Positions 44,560-53,875 are shown, numbered from the stretch's first letter. The stretch: 64,000 nucleotides of DNA from Lachnospiraceae bacterium NK3A20 (GCA_900107575.1 FNQX01000006.1:1-64000); one strand, 5' to 3'. Notes: generated by a model not told the origin, from the letters alone. Translations and numbers: made by a program.

Positions 44560-46134
44560 TTACTGCTCTGTCTTCCATGCATCCAGCTGATCCTGTGCCA
44601 CAGCAATGACATCCTGCATGCCTGCTGCGTTCACTGCATCAATCAGCTGTGGGATATATGTCTTTGGATCGAGCTCACCGCAGAGAAGACCGCCTGTATA
44701 CTGATTAGCGGCATTAGAAATCGCACTTGCCTGTGTAGATACAGGCGTGACATCAATCTGGTATCCAAAGACGGGACTGTAAACGGCTTTATCCATGTTT
44801 TCCTTCATAAAGGAAATATCGGCGGGCGAAGTGCCACCCTCGATGGCATACATGATAAACTGATTTCCGAGAATACCGCAGGAAAGCTGGGCAGTATAGG
44901 GTACGCTGTTCATATCCTGTCCTTCCGGATAAGCGATCGTCTTGATCCCGTTTTCCTCCCCCGTGACTACATAGTCATCGCCCTCTGTGCCGTAAATGAT
45001 ATAATTGATCACCTGCTCATCAGTGTAGAGAAGACTCAGGAAATCAGCGGATTCCCTGGGATTGGAGCAGTTGGAGGCAATGCCCCAGACCAGTGAATTG
45101 GATGCCATCATGGTCTTTGAAATCGGGAATGCGTAAGTATTATCGGTAAATGCGGCAACAGATTCCGCTGAATTACCATAGCCGATAATATTGGACGCCG
45201 CTCTCCCTGCCTGCTGCGTATCCGTAGGCGTATCGGTTGTGACAGATGCGTCCTTGATCGTCAGTCCCTTCTGATTCCAGTCATAAGCCAGTTCACAGGC
45301 TTCCTTGAAGTACTGCGTCTCGTACATATTCTCGACTTTGGTGCTGTCACCCTCAACAATAAGGCCAAGGAAAGATCCAAGATCCGTGACTTTATAGTCG
45401 TCAGGATCTCCCATGGTCGGAAGCTGGCAGTAATTGTTCCCGGTGCCGTTCAGTCCCAGAGTCGGCGCAATGGCAGCGATGTCGGGATTCTGTTCATGTA
45501 TTTTCTCTAATATCGGTGTCAAACTGCGGATATCAGTAATATCATTCCCGGCAAAACCCGTTGCATCAAAGATGTCCTTATCGACAACCCAATAATAATA
45601 GAGGATATAGCCTTTATAGCAGGGCATCGCATATGTAATGCCGTCTACCTTCCCGCTCCGGAGCATCTGGTCTCCTTCGAGATCGACAACAGGCTTTAGT
45701 TCTGCCCCGAGATAGTCATCCAAAGGCAAAAGTTTATTGCTCGAAACCGCATTGGAAAGGCCTGCCAGAGGGCAGTAGATTCCCACATTTTCATTAGACA
45801 TGATCGCCATGTCGGTCTGGGTAGGGTAATTATTTCCGTCAATAGGGTTAAGATCAACCGTATAGTTTTTCCCAATTGATTTCAGATAGTCGTTCAGCGC
45901 ATCCTCTACCGGCGCTACTCCTTCCGGTGTCGGCGTAACGACAAGTGTAGGATAAGAGAAAGTGACAACGGATCCTTCTCCTGAAGAGGCTGCTTTAGCC
46001 GCAGCTTCCGTCGTCTGTACAGTGGAATTCTCTGCCGCGGTCTCGTCTGTTTTTGCAGTTGTTGACGAACCACAGCCTATCAAAGTAATAACAGATGCAG
46101 CAGCAAGCAAAGTTGAGATTACTTTCTTATTCAT
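44560..46134 (-). CDS. LplA-type extracellular binding lipoprotein (importer 2)
   Basis: A 524-residue lipoprotein with lipobox TLIGC, a Thr/Ala-rich linker and a family-1 LplA-type domain. GGAGG ahead of the ATG at 46134 sets the start; the longer reading from 46203 would run through the promoter. First gene of a long leftward unit that may reach 31679. Related to the 29953 protein. Confidence 0.9.
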   Translation of the reverse strand: MNKKVISTLLAAASVITLIGCGSSTTAKTDETAAENSTVQTTEAAAKAASSGEGSVVTFSYPTLVVTPTPEGVAPVEDALNDYLKSIGKNYTVDLNPIDGNNYPTQTDMAIMSNENVGIYCPLAGLSNAVSSNKLLPLDDYLGAELKPVVDLEGDQMLRSGKVDGITYAMPCYKGYILYYYWVVDKDIFDATGFAGNDITDIRSLTPILEKIHEQNPDIAAIAPTLGLNGTGNNYCQLPTMGDPDDYKVTDLGSFLGLIVEGDSTKVENMYETQYFKEACELAYDWNQKGLTIKDASVTTDTPTDTQQAGRAASNIIGYGNSAESVAAFTDNTYAFPISKTMMASNSLVWGIASNCSNPRESADFLSLLYTDEQVINYIIYGTEGDDYVVTGEENGIKTIAYPEGQDMNSVPYTAQLSCGILGNQFIMYAIEGGTSPADISFMKENMDKAVYSPVFGYQIDVTPVSTQASAISNAANQYTGGLLCGELDPKTYIPQLIDAVNAAGMQDVIAVAQDQLDAWKTEQ

Positions 46135-46189
46135 AATAATGTCCTCCATATAAACAGGCACCGGCGCTCCTGCCAGTCCAACTGGGTTT

Positions 46190-46251
46190 AGTATAGAAGA
46201 CACTGAAAGTCATCTCATTCAAAAAAGTGCTTCAGATTTCTAAATTTGTAA
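46190..46251 (-). promoter_or_regulatory. Importer 2 promoter with diverged copy of the 16-bp element
   Basis: The -10 TATACT is at 46190-46195. At 46236-46251 ATTTCTAAATTTGTAA matches the importer 1 element in 12 of 16 positions and lies 41 nt upstream of the -10 (40 nt at importer 1). It directly follows the YesM stop codon. Confidence 0.5.
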
Positions 46252-46253
46252 GT

Positions 46254-47909
46254 TCAGAGAATTGTGTCCGGTATTTTCAGTTCCACTTTTGCTCCCTGCG
46301 GTATCGCATTCGAAAGAACGATGAGGTCCCGCCTATGGTACCTCAGCCAGAGACTCTGCCGGATATTTCTCAGTCCGATATGGCCGGTTTCATTTTCACT
46401 TCCATCCTGATCGTTATTAAAATCCCTTAGGAATTCTTCCGTAAAACCTTGTCCGTTATCCTCTATCACAATGGAACATCCATGCCATTCTGTTGTGTTT
46501 GTTTTTCTGCATGTGATCATCAGGAGCAACGTATTCTCTAAACTCATGGCATGTTTGAATGCGTTTTCCACAATAGTATAAAGATAAAGGTGTGGTATCC
46601 TTATATGAAGACAATCTTCAGGACAGTCTTCCACTAAAACGACAGAGTCCGGGAAACGGATATTCTGCATTGATACATAATGATCGACATGTTCTAACTC
46701 CTCTCCCAGTTCGACCGTATCCGTATGTATCCTCATCATGTAGCGCATATGCCTGGAAAGCAGATCAAGGTACTCACGGATATCTTCATTCCGGTTCTGA
46801 TATGTCATATTGCTCACCGTCATGATCGCATTAAGATAAAAATGAGATCGCAGCTGTGCCCTCAGACTGCGCAGCTGGTCTTTTTGTTCCTTCATTTGTC
46901 GATCCATCAGCTGGAGACGCGTGGAAACAACATCTTCCAACAGATAATTGAGTGTATGCTCAACCTTGGCAAGTTCATAGACAGGAGCATTTTCCTCAAG
47001 CCGCATATGCTGTGGGTCCTTCTGCAGATCATCAATAGAAACAGCAAGCTGATTCAACGGCTCTACCACCAGACGATTCACCCTGTGGTCGGTAAACAAA
47101 ATAACTATAACTGTAATAATGGATAATATCAGCGTAATCGGGACCACTCCATTGATGAATCCCGCAAGCAGCTTAACCTGCGTGCTGCCGTCAAGTGAAA
47201 GCGTTCCCGCAAACGTCATGACAGAAAGCGGGAGATTACCTGTACCAGACGCGAATCCGGAATGATATGTTTCACCGGCCTCATCTGTAATAGTACAGCT
47301 GCCGCCCAGTTCTGTAAGCTCTCTGATAAGATTCGCAAATATTACCTCTGCACGCAGCACTGCTCCTGTGTATACTCCGTTATACTGATAGACAAGAACC
47401 AGCCAGGTTTTTCCATTCAGAGCGATAAATCTCCAGGCTGCCTGCGCTATCGGAGCCGAATACCGGTCCGGATTGGACCTGAGAAGATCAAAAAACAAAA
47501 ATCGCTCCATGCTGGAAATAAAGACATGATTCCGTGAATTTTGTGTGTTTTTCAGTAATATTCCATTTGGCAGCAGTACAAAATATTGCGCATTCTGATC
47601 TGATGTCAGCAGGTATTGATGAAGGCTTTGAACAGCAAAGTAGGGATATGTGCTTCCGATTTGCTGTATCGCCGGATCGGCAGCCTCACTTGTCAGCTTG
47701 TCCAGCTGCCAACGGATCCGTTCCATTTCATTCTCCGTATTGCGCAGCTCTGTCCGGATCATGACGTCTCGCTGATTTGCTGCATGTTCGAACAAATTAC
47801 GGTATAGAATTAAATTGCTGACCGATACTGCAGCTATGACAAAGCAAAGTGTGATTAATTGACTTCTTAAAATAATGCGGCGAAGAGAATGTTTTTTTGT
47901 AATATTCAT
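46254..47909 (-). CDS. YesM/LytS-type sensor histidine kinase
   Basis: A 551-residue kinase. Membrane helices at about 15-36 and 250-272 flank an extracytoplasmic sensor region of about 210 residues. HAMP, a coiled coil and a His-kinase domain with RSHFYLN (phosphoacceptor His356; the usual NPHF reads RSHF) follow. The ATPase has the N box ENAFKHAM and DNGQGF. It overlaps the YesN-type gene by ATGA and would phosphorylate it on sensing a sugar or binding protein outside. Confidence 0.92.
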   Translation of the reverse strand: MNITKKHSLRRIILRSQLITLCFVIAAVSVSNLILYRNLFEHAANQRDVMIRTELRNTENEMERIRWQLDKLTSEAADPAIQQIGSTYPYFAVQSLHQYLLTSDQNAQYFVLLPNGILLKNTQNSRNHVFISSMERFLFFDLLRSNPDRYSAPIAQAAWRFIALNGKTWLVLVYQYNGVYTGAVLRAEVIFANLIRELTELGGSCTITDEAGETYHSGFASGTGNLPLSVMTFAGTLSLDGSTQVKLLAGFINGVVPITLILSIITVIVILFTDHRVNRLVVEPLNQLAVSIDDLQKDPQHMRLEENAPVYELAKVEHTLNYLLEDVVSTRLQLMDRQMKEQKDQLRSLRAQLRSHFYLNAIMTVSNMTYQNRNEDIREYLDLLSRHMRYMMRIHTDTVELGEELEHVDHYVSMQNIRFPDSVVLVEDCPEDCLHIRIPHLYLYTIVENAFKHAMSLENTLLLMITCRKTNTTEWHGCSIVIEDNGQGFTEEFLRDFNNDQDGSENETGHIGLRNIRQSLWLRYHRRDLIVLSNAIPQGAKVELKIPDTIL

Positions 47910-49516
47910 TCATGTACCTTTGTTCTCCAGGAAGCGGGAGTCATACCGGTAAGTTTCTTGAATACAGTAGAAAAATAAGGAATGTTGTCAAAGCCTACAT
48001 CCATGGCAATGTCCGTCAGAGTACGGTTGGTTATACTCATCTGATGTTTGGCCTCTTCCACCCGGCACTGATTAATATATTCGCGCAGAGAATATCCAGT
48101 CCTCTCTCTGAATATTTTAGACAGATAGTTCGGTGCGAGATAAACACTGGCGGCAATTTCTTCCCGTCCTATTTTTTCCCTATAATGGTGCTCGATAAAT
48201 TTCCGAGCTTTTTCAACTACCGTATCCGACTGTCTGATCTGATCGATCTGATGAATCGTCGAGTCATACAGATAACTCACGAAGCGAATCATCCCGGCAA
48301 CCGAATATGGTGCTGTTTCCATCAGTTTCCGGGAAATCTCATCTTGAAAGACCTGGTAAGCCTGAATATGATTTTGGTACAAGTAGCTGTAAAATACCTG
48401 AGCAAGATCATTCTGAAGTACCAGCATATGAGGGTGATCCATAAGGGACGCTTCCCTCATTTCCTTCATAACTTCTCTGATATTCAGAATCAATTCTGTG
48501 CTTTTCCTGTCTCTGATCAGTTTCGCAATCTTATCCTGATCCAAAATAACTTCATGCGACTGAATGCGTTCTATCTCGTCATGCAGGAAAAGCGTTTCCG
48601 CCTGAAGAGTTCCCTTTTGCAAATATGCCTCATCCATCTGCCCGGCAATCTCTCCGAATTTCTCTACCCGGCAGTGATCCGCTATCAGACAGGTAAGATT
48701 AACATCCAGATATTGGCGGGCAGTATCCCCCAGATGGTTACAGCGCCGGACCAGTTCATCCTGCGTAATAGAATTTTCCGGTATCGCCAGAACAAGGAGA
48801 TAATAGGGGCGAAGAGTATGCCGAACCAATGCAGGGTAATTAACGCGGTCACTCAGAACCTCGCTTGCAATATTCCCGAAAATGAAATAGTATTCGGATT
48901 CTGAGATGTTTTTCTTACTGGAAGCATCAATAGCGGTTCCTACATAAAGAAGATAATAGGAAACATCGACATCAAACGGAATCCGCCGATCCTGCACTAC
49001 GTGGCGCAGATAGCTTCGCTCTCCTGTAATACCCATGGAAAAAAGCCCTGTAAGAAAAGACTGAATCAGGATATCCTGATTGGCAGCAAGCAGTGCTTCT
49101 CTGCTCTCAATATCCCTTCGTAACGCTCCTTCCCGATTCTTGCGCAGAATTCTGGCAACCGCTTTCGAAAGAACCGCGGCGAGCTCATCCTGGCGAAATG
49201 GTTTCAGCAGATACTCCGTTACACCATAATGAATTGCTGTGCGATAATAGGAAAAATCCTCATGACAGGTGAGAATGATGAACTCCGGCATTTCGTCATA
49301 TTCGCCTGCGACTTTTTCCAGAAATTTCATACCGCCCATCTGGGGCATTTCAATATCACTTATGATGATTTCCGGATGTGATCCTGTCACTATTTCCATT
49401 CCCATCACGCCCTGATACGCATGATATACCTCATCAATTCCATAGTTATTCCATGGAATTGAGTCTTCTATCATCTGAATCGTATTAGGATCATCGTCTA
49501 CAATCAAAATTTTCAT
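47906..49516 (-). CDS. YesN-type AraC response regulator
   Basis: A 536-residue regulator. The receiver domain has acidic pocket Asp7-9, phosphoacceptor Asp54 (IISDIEMP) and Lys105 (LLKPF). A middle region of about 300 residues follows, then a C-terminal AraC-type double helix-turn-helix (about 435-530; IGREEIAASVYLAPNYLSKIF). It should activate the neighbouring importers. The 16-bp element at 50451, 46236 and 31653 is its likely site. It overlaps both neighbours by 4 bp. Confidence 0.92.
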   Translation of the reverse strand: MKILIVDDDPNTIQMIEDSIPWNNYGIDEVYHAYQGVMGMEIVTGSHPEIIISDIEMPQMGGMKFLEKVAGEYDEMPEFIILTCHEDFSYYRTAIHYGVTEYLLKPFRQDELAAVLSKAVARILRKNREGALRRDIESREALLAANQDILIQSFLTGLFSMGITGERSYLRHVVQDRRIPFDVDVSYYLLYVGTAIDASSKKNISESEYYFIFGNIASEVLSDRVNYPALVRHTLRPYYLLVLAIPENSITQDELVRRCNHLGDTARQYLDVNLTCLIADHCRVEKFGEIAGQMDEAYLQKGTLQAETLFLHDEIERIQSHEVILDQDKIAKLIRDRKSTELILNIREVMKEMREASLMDHPHMLVLQNDLAQVFYSYLYQNHIQAYQVFQDEISRKLMETAPYSVAGMIRFVSYLYDSTIHQIDQIRQSDTVVEKARKFIEHHYREKIGREEIAASVYLAPNYLSKIFRERTGYSLREYINQCRVEEAKHQMSITNRTLTDIAMDVGFDNIPYFSTVFKKLTGMTPASWRTKVHE

Positions 49517-50367
49517 ACATATTTCCAGTGATCTCTTCGGGGGATATAGGTGACCTGCACTCTATCCTTCAATAAATTTCCGATATAATCAGCAGAAAAC
49601 CGCATACCCAGTTCTTCCCAATTGAAATGTCCCGGATTAAACAGGGCTAAATTTTTCCCTTCTTCCATTGCATCTACAATATATGACAGCGTCGTCCATT
49701 CAATGAGTTCTCCCGGAATAATGGCATCCACACCATGTTCCATAGCGCGAATAACGAGATCCCCATAATCGCGAAGCATTCCGTCTGTATCCGGCTCCGG
49801 CTTCTCCGGGGGAAAAAGATGAAAAACGAATGCAATTTTCCGAATAACCGCATCATCTCTTCCCACATATCGCATCCCATTCATATGAAGCTTCTTCACC
49901 GTTTTTTCTGCAAAATCGCGGACTGTAATTTCAGGGATATTAAAAATAAATCCCATGGGAACTGATTCATCATCCGGATCATAATAGGGTTCCAATCCCA
50001 TGTAGCGCATGACACCGGTAAAAATCGAGTCAGGTTTATGACTGTGCATATGATCATGGTCTCTCACGATTGTCATGTCAAAGTCGCGGATCATCTTCAC
50101 TTTTTGCTCATAAACACTGCAGCTGAAATCTCTATTCCATCCCGGTTGATCCAACGATGCATAGTTCAACGGCTCATGTACGATCAACAGATTACATCCT
50201 GCGCTGTATGCATCCCGGATCACATCTACCGTAGGCACAAGAGCTGTGGCAACCCCCGTGCATATCTTATCAACAGATCCAATCTTGACACCGTCACATC
50301 CCCGGTAATCAGGCCCAAGATCTGGATAATAATTTTTAATAAGTTTCAAAATTTCCCGTATGATCAT
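49513..50367 (-). CDS. Nif3-like (DUF34) protein heading the YesN-YesM operon
   Basis: A 284-residue protein. It resembles the Nif3/DUF34 family annotated as GTP cyclohydrolase I type 2-like: an early VHEPL metal-ligand block in place of HHP, a middle insertion, and a C-terminal GHFNWEELG like the family's GHxxSE block. Nif3 proteins are di-metal proteins of unsettled function. It starts behind AGGAGG and overlaps the yesN-like gene by ATGA, so all three are one translationally coupled unit. This is an unusual partner for a two-component system. Confidence 0.7.
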   Translation of the reverse strand: MIIREILKLIKNYYPDLGPDYRGCDGVKIGSVDKICTGVATALVPTVDVIRDAYSAGCNLLIVHEPLNYASLDQPGWNRDFSCSVYEQKVKMIRDFDMTIVRDHDHMHSHKPDSIFTGVMRYMGLEPYYDPDDESVPMGFIFNIPEITVRDFAEKTVKKLHMNGMRYVGRDDAVIRKIAFVFHLFPPEKPEPDTDGMLRDYGDLVIRAMEHGVDAIIPGELIEWTTLSYIVDAMEEGKNLALFNPGHFNWEELGMRFSADYIGNLLKDRVQVTYIPRRDHWKYV

Positions 50368-50409
50368 TTTTTTCCTCCTACGTTAAGTACAATTTTATAT
50401 GTTCATCGT

Positions 50410-50466
50410 ACTATATTCGTAAGTTGACCGCTTTTGTATTTTTGATCTGAACTTTTGATTTTGTAA
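50410..50466 (-). promoter_or_regulatory. Promoter of the Nif3-YesN-YesM operon with 16-bp element
   Basis: ACTTTTGATTTTGTAA (50451-50466) is identical to the importer 1 element. The -10 candidate TATAGT (50410-50415) lies 36 nt downstream of it. A second CTTTTG starts exactly 21 bp away (50431 against 50452), the two-turn direct repeat usual for AraC-type dimers. This suggests autoregulation. Confidence 0.55.
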
Positions 50467-50490
50467 CAGATGCGATAAATATCTGATTTT

Positions 50491-50532
50491 AAAAAACCCC
50501 GTAAGTCCTTGTCATTTTTCGGACTTACGGGG
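50491..50532 (-). terminator. Terminator at the end of the right-hand esterase operon
   Basis: CCCCGTAAGTCC pairs with GGACTTACGGGG (50497-50508 and 50521-50532), followed leftward by T6. It isolates the Nif3-YesN-YesM promoter from the operon 64000-51122. Confidence 0.85.
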
Positions 50533-50595
50533 ATAAACTTTTACCCTCGCTCTACAAAATCTTCGTCGTTTGTATCTGTTCATAACCCCTAGGGT

Positions 50596-51057
50596 TCACT
50601 GCAATATACTCTCGGCATTTCCGGCGAATGCAGCCGTTAATGCCTCATAGGCACTGACATCATGTATCCTGCCCGTATTGATGTATGACATAACGTTAAG
50701 CTAATCCTGGGCCCCGCTTTCTGTTCGGATGCAGCCTGCCGCCTTGTTTTTCGGCTTGACAATGCGAACATCGAGTTCCACTTGATTGTTGTCAAAAGGA
50801 ACGCCGAAATCTCTCGAAAACAGGCAGACTAATGCCTTGAGTTTTATCAAAGTTTGTTAAAGCCATTGCAGAATGGCGGGTTGGAGCTGTTCTGCGAATT
50901 CTGGTTCATCTGCCACTGTAGTTCCTTTATAGTTTCCTGGAGCTGTTTGATGGTTTCAGCAAGAGCGGCATTGGAATCAGTAAGGCTCTTAACCATAGTG
51001 TAAGCTCAGTGATCTGCCGGGCATACTGTTCAATGATAAGATCTTTATTATCCATGG
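50596..51057 (-). pseudogene. IS66-family transposase relic
   Basis: Two ends of an IS66 TnpC transposase remain, with the middle deleted. The N-terminal part (50847-51057) begins MDNKDLIIEQYARQITELT. After a frameshift it runs on through a coiled coil to NSQNSSNPP. The C-terminal part (50596-50838) has PFDNNQVELDVRIVKPK and AAGCIRTESGA, then a TAG at 50701 and MSYINTGR. These match conserved IS66 blocks. The element is dead. With the terminator at 50491 it fills the 750-bp space between the Nif3-like gene and the hydrolase gene at 51122; no live gene is seen there. Confidence 0.85.
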
Positions 51058-51121
51058 ATCCGCTCCTAAAGAAATGAGGCCATAAACTGACAGATAACAA
51101 GCTGCAACGACTCACCTCAAT

Positions 51122-52660
51122 TTAATTCCAATCCCGAATCATCGGAGGTTGAACGGTAACACTCTCAAAGCTTTTCGGGTCCTGATACGGCTTTCCCGCG
51201 AACAGATCGCGGATGAGATCCACCATAAGAGCGGAAAGAACCGCATGGTGATCTGTCACATACACCATCTTGTCGCAGACAGAATACTGGCAGTTCATGA
51301 TGTATCCGGCGAACCATTCGATAGAAACCAGCAGTTCTCCTTCTCTGTACAGAGCTTCACAGAACATCTGCCGTGGATCGTTGTCTATGTTGCAGAGGAT
51401 GCTCCCCTCGGCAAATTGAAGGTGTCTGCCATCCTTTAATGTCAGCTTGACGACCCTGTTGCTGTCCTCAGAGCTGTACTCGGCTCCAAAGGTCTTCGCA
51501 AGGAGGGACAGCGGAACGCACAGGTACTCGCCGCGGACAATCTGCCCTCCATTTAGGCCATGATATTTCAGCTTCTGCCACCAGCAGGCAGGCGCCTTCA
51601 TATCAACCACTTCATTATTCAGCAATGCGTTTGCATAGCCATCTGAGACACAGAGAGCGAATTTGTCGCCTGTTCTTGGTATTCTGGTGGGACCATTGCT
51701 GATAGTTCCGTCCTCATTTCTTCTGGCTCCGGAGAACAAGTAATCCCAATAGAGGAAAGCCTCATCCAGAGTCTGACCATGATCTCTGTTTTTAATATCA
51801 AGGAAGACAAGATCAGCCTTTTTGCCCTTGTAAAAAGCAAAATTATCCTCGCCCCGGATACTGATCTGCGGCACCGGATCACATTCGTTAATCTTCATCC
51901 AGTAAAAGCGATTTACTTTAGTGATCTCGAATTCATCGTAAATCTTCCCCGGCGGGAGACCGTTCTTCTCCGGGCGGGACTGCCACACATCCAGAGCTCC
52001 CGCGAGGTTCTTGACGCTGCCGTCCCGATTGAAAATGACGAAAGGCTCTGACGGGCCGCCGCTGCCGGCGCACCCGGCAAGAAACTTACCGCAGGATCTC
52101 GCAAATTGGCTCGTCATGAGGTTCCCCATGGACATCCCTTGCATAAAGATGCGGCCCTTATCGATGTTATAATCCTGCTCCATTCTTTGAATAAGGCCGA
52201 GGATCATGTTGTTGTCGTGATTGTCCTTAATATCTGCCGGCGGCAGGACAACCGGGAGATCAGGAGCCTTGGACGCATCAAAGGTCTCGCTGATTCCCTC
52301 TACCGGCCACATTCTCTTCTCATGGGCATTGGGGAAAAGGCAGATAAACCCCTCTCTATCTGCGACCAGACACCAGGACGTATAGATCGCATGCCCCCAC
52401 CCCGTCATCAATCCTCCGTGCAGGCCGATGATCAGAGGTACCGGATGACTTCCATCGTAGGATTCCGGCACGTACACGTACCACTCATCCTCCAGGCCAT
52501 CGCAGATCACACCATGATGTTCCTGCAATCTTTCCGGCATGACGATAGAATTATTGCCGTTTTCATTGACAACCGTATCGGTCGTCTTGCACTTTTCCGG
52601 AAGATATTCCCGGTTCGCATCGTCCGGATGGCCGGCGCGTATTATCACTTTTCCTTCCAT
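51122..52660 (-). CDS. CE1-like alpha/beta hydrolase fused to a copper-amine-oxidase-N-like domain
   Basis: A 512-residue protein. The hydrolase domain (about 60-330) has LIIGLHGGLMTGWG, elbow QGMSMGNLM and a late His in NRDHGQT. The C-terminal about 150 residues resemble the PF07833-type copper amine oxidase N-terminal (stalk) domain: YLCVPLSLLAKTFGAEY, then VKLTLKDGRHL and LLVSIEWFA. That domain is usually on exported proteins, yet no signal peptide is seen here. The start at 52660 is set by AGAGGGA; the longer reading uses a TTG. Last gene of the right-hand operon. Confidence 0.78.
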   Translation of the reverse strand: MEGKVIIRAGHPDDANREYLPEKCKTTDTVVNENGNNSIVMPERLQEHHGVICDGLEDEWYVYVPESYDGSHPVPLIIGLHGGLMTGWGHAIYTSWCLVADREGFICLFPNAHEKRMWPVEGISETFDASKAPDLPVVLPPADIKDNHDNNMILGLIQRMEQDYNIDKGRIFMQGMSMGNLMTSQFARSCGKFLAGCAGSGGPSEPFVIFNRDGSVKNLAGALDVWQSRPEKNGLPPGKIYDEFEITKVNRFYWMKINECDPVPQISIRGEDNFAFYKGKKADLVFLDIKNRDHGQTLDEAFLYWDYLFSGARRNEDGTISNGPTRIPRTGDKFALCVSDGYANALLNNEVVDMKAPACWWQKLKYHGLNGGQIVRGEYLCVPLSLLAKTFGAEYSSEDSNRVVKLTLKDGRHLQFAEGSILCNIDNDPRQMFCEALYREGELLVSIEWFAGYIMNCQYSVCDKMVYVTDHHAVLSALMVDLIRDLFAGKPYQDPKSFESVTVQPPMIRDWN

Positions 52661-52684
52661 ATTGATTCCCTCTTTCAAATCACT

Positions 52685-53875
52685 TTACTGTGCCTGTGCA
52701 ACACGTTTCTGCCTCCTGCGATCCAGGTAATAATGTATGTAAAGAATGATCAATCCGAACACGGCAATAATGATGCCAAAACCGACAAACATTTTCTCGT
52801 AGCCTAAAGATTTGACAAAGAAGCTTCCGGCGATCGGACCTACGGCATTACCTGCATTTTGACCCAGCAGAATAGTGCTGGCAGCAATACCTGATTTTGT
52901 CTTATCAAGCCTTTTGATGGCATCTGCCTGCATTGACGGAGAACCTGATCCCTGTCCAAAAGCCTTAAACACAGAAGCGGCCAGCATCATACCAAGGGAA
53001 AAGCCAACGCCGATGAGAGCCATGCCAAGAGCCGCTGAAATGATGGAAGGAATCATAATGAAGTAGATTCCCTTCTTGTCCAGAAGCCTTCCTGTCAATG
53101 GTCTGAGCACCACCATAACCGCCGAATAGAGGGTGAAGAACAGAGCGATATTGGCAACACCTCTCTCATCCGCCAAAATGGCCAGATATGTGCTGACCAT
53201 ACCATTACCCGCACTGAACAGAGCTGCGATAAGCATAAAATCCAGGAATTCAACCGCGAAAATATCATGAATTGTGATTCTCTTGGCAGGCCCTTCCTTT
53301 TTCTCATAGCTGTAAGGAAGGACTAAAACGACCAACATGCAGATAATTGCAGATGCACCGGCCGAAATAAATGTCATTGGATATCCAAATACATCCACCA
53401 GCTTAAGTCCAATGCCAGGGCCCAAAGCCTGCGCTAAGATCTGGGCAAGGGCAATGTATCCAAGTCCCTCTCCCATGCGTTCCCTTGGGACAAAGCTGGA
53501 CGAAAAGGCAACCATGCAGACGCTGATCATGGAGAAAAATATGCCTGTCAAGAGCCGCAATACAATCAAAACAGGGATTGTTGTCGCAAATGCATGCAGA
53601 AAAAGCGCTATTCCGTAGCCAGCACTACTGATGACAATCAGCTTCTTCCGGTTAGCCCTGTCTGTAATCACCCCGGAAAACGGGCAGATCACAAGGCTCA
53701 CCAAAGACATCAGACCAGCAACCGTAGAAGCTGTCGTCAGATCTCCACTGATTGCTAGTGCATACTTGGCAACCAGTGGTACCGTCATCATACCCGCAAG
53801 ACCGTTCATCAAATTGACGACGATAAGCAACAGAAATGTTCCGGTCCATAGATTTATTTTCTTTTGTTTTTCCAT
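52685..53875 (-). CDS. MFS transporter, likely efflux type
   Basis: A 396-residue, 12-helix MFS protein with the loop 2-3 signature GVITDRANRKKL, as in drug:H+ antiporters. It lies within the esterase operon (61 bp and 24 bp from its neighbours). By its place it probably exports a product of ester cleavage, parallel to the MATE gene of the other operon; import of a small product is also possible. No strong ribosome binding site is seen. Confidence 0.85.
   Translation of the reverse strand: MEKQKKINLWTGTFLLLIVVNLMNGLAGMMTVPLVAKYALAISGDLTTASTVAGLMSLVSLVICPFSGVITDRANRKKLIVISSAGYGIALFLHAFATTIPVLIVLRLLTGIFFSMISVCMVAFSSSFVPRERMGEGLGYIALAQILAQALGPGIGLKLVDVFGYPMTFISAGASAIICMLVVLVLPYSYEKKEGPAKRITIHDIFAVEFLDFMLIAALFSAGNGMVSTYLAILADERGVANIALFFTLYSAVMVVLRPLTGRLLDKKGIYFIMIPSIISAALGMALIGVGFSLGMMLAASVFKAFGQGSGSPSMQADAIKRLDKTKSGIAASTILLGQNAGNAVGPIAGSFFVKSLGYEKMFVGFGIIIAVFGLIILYIHYYLDRRRQKRVAQAQ

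Noticed and set aside
47912-48904. Plus-strand frame of 330 codons opposite the YesN-type gene
   Set aside because: No motif and wrong strand for the locus; the response regulator on the other strand is certain.
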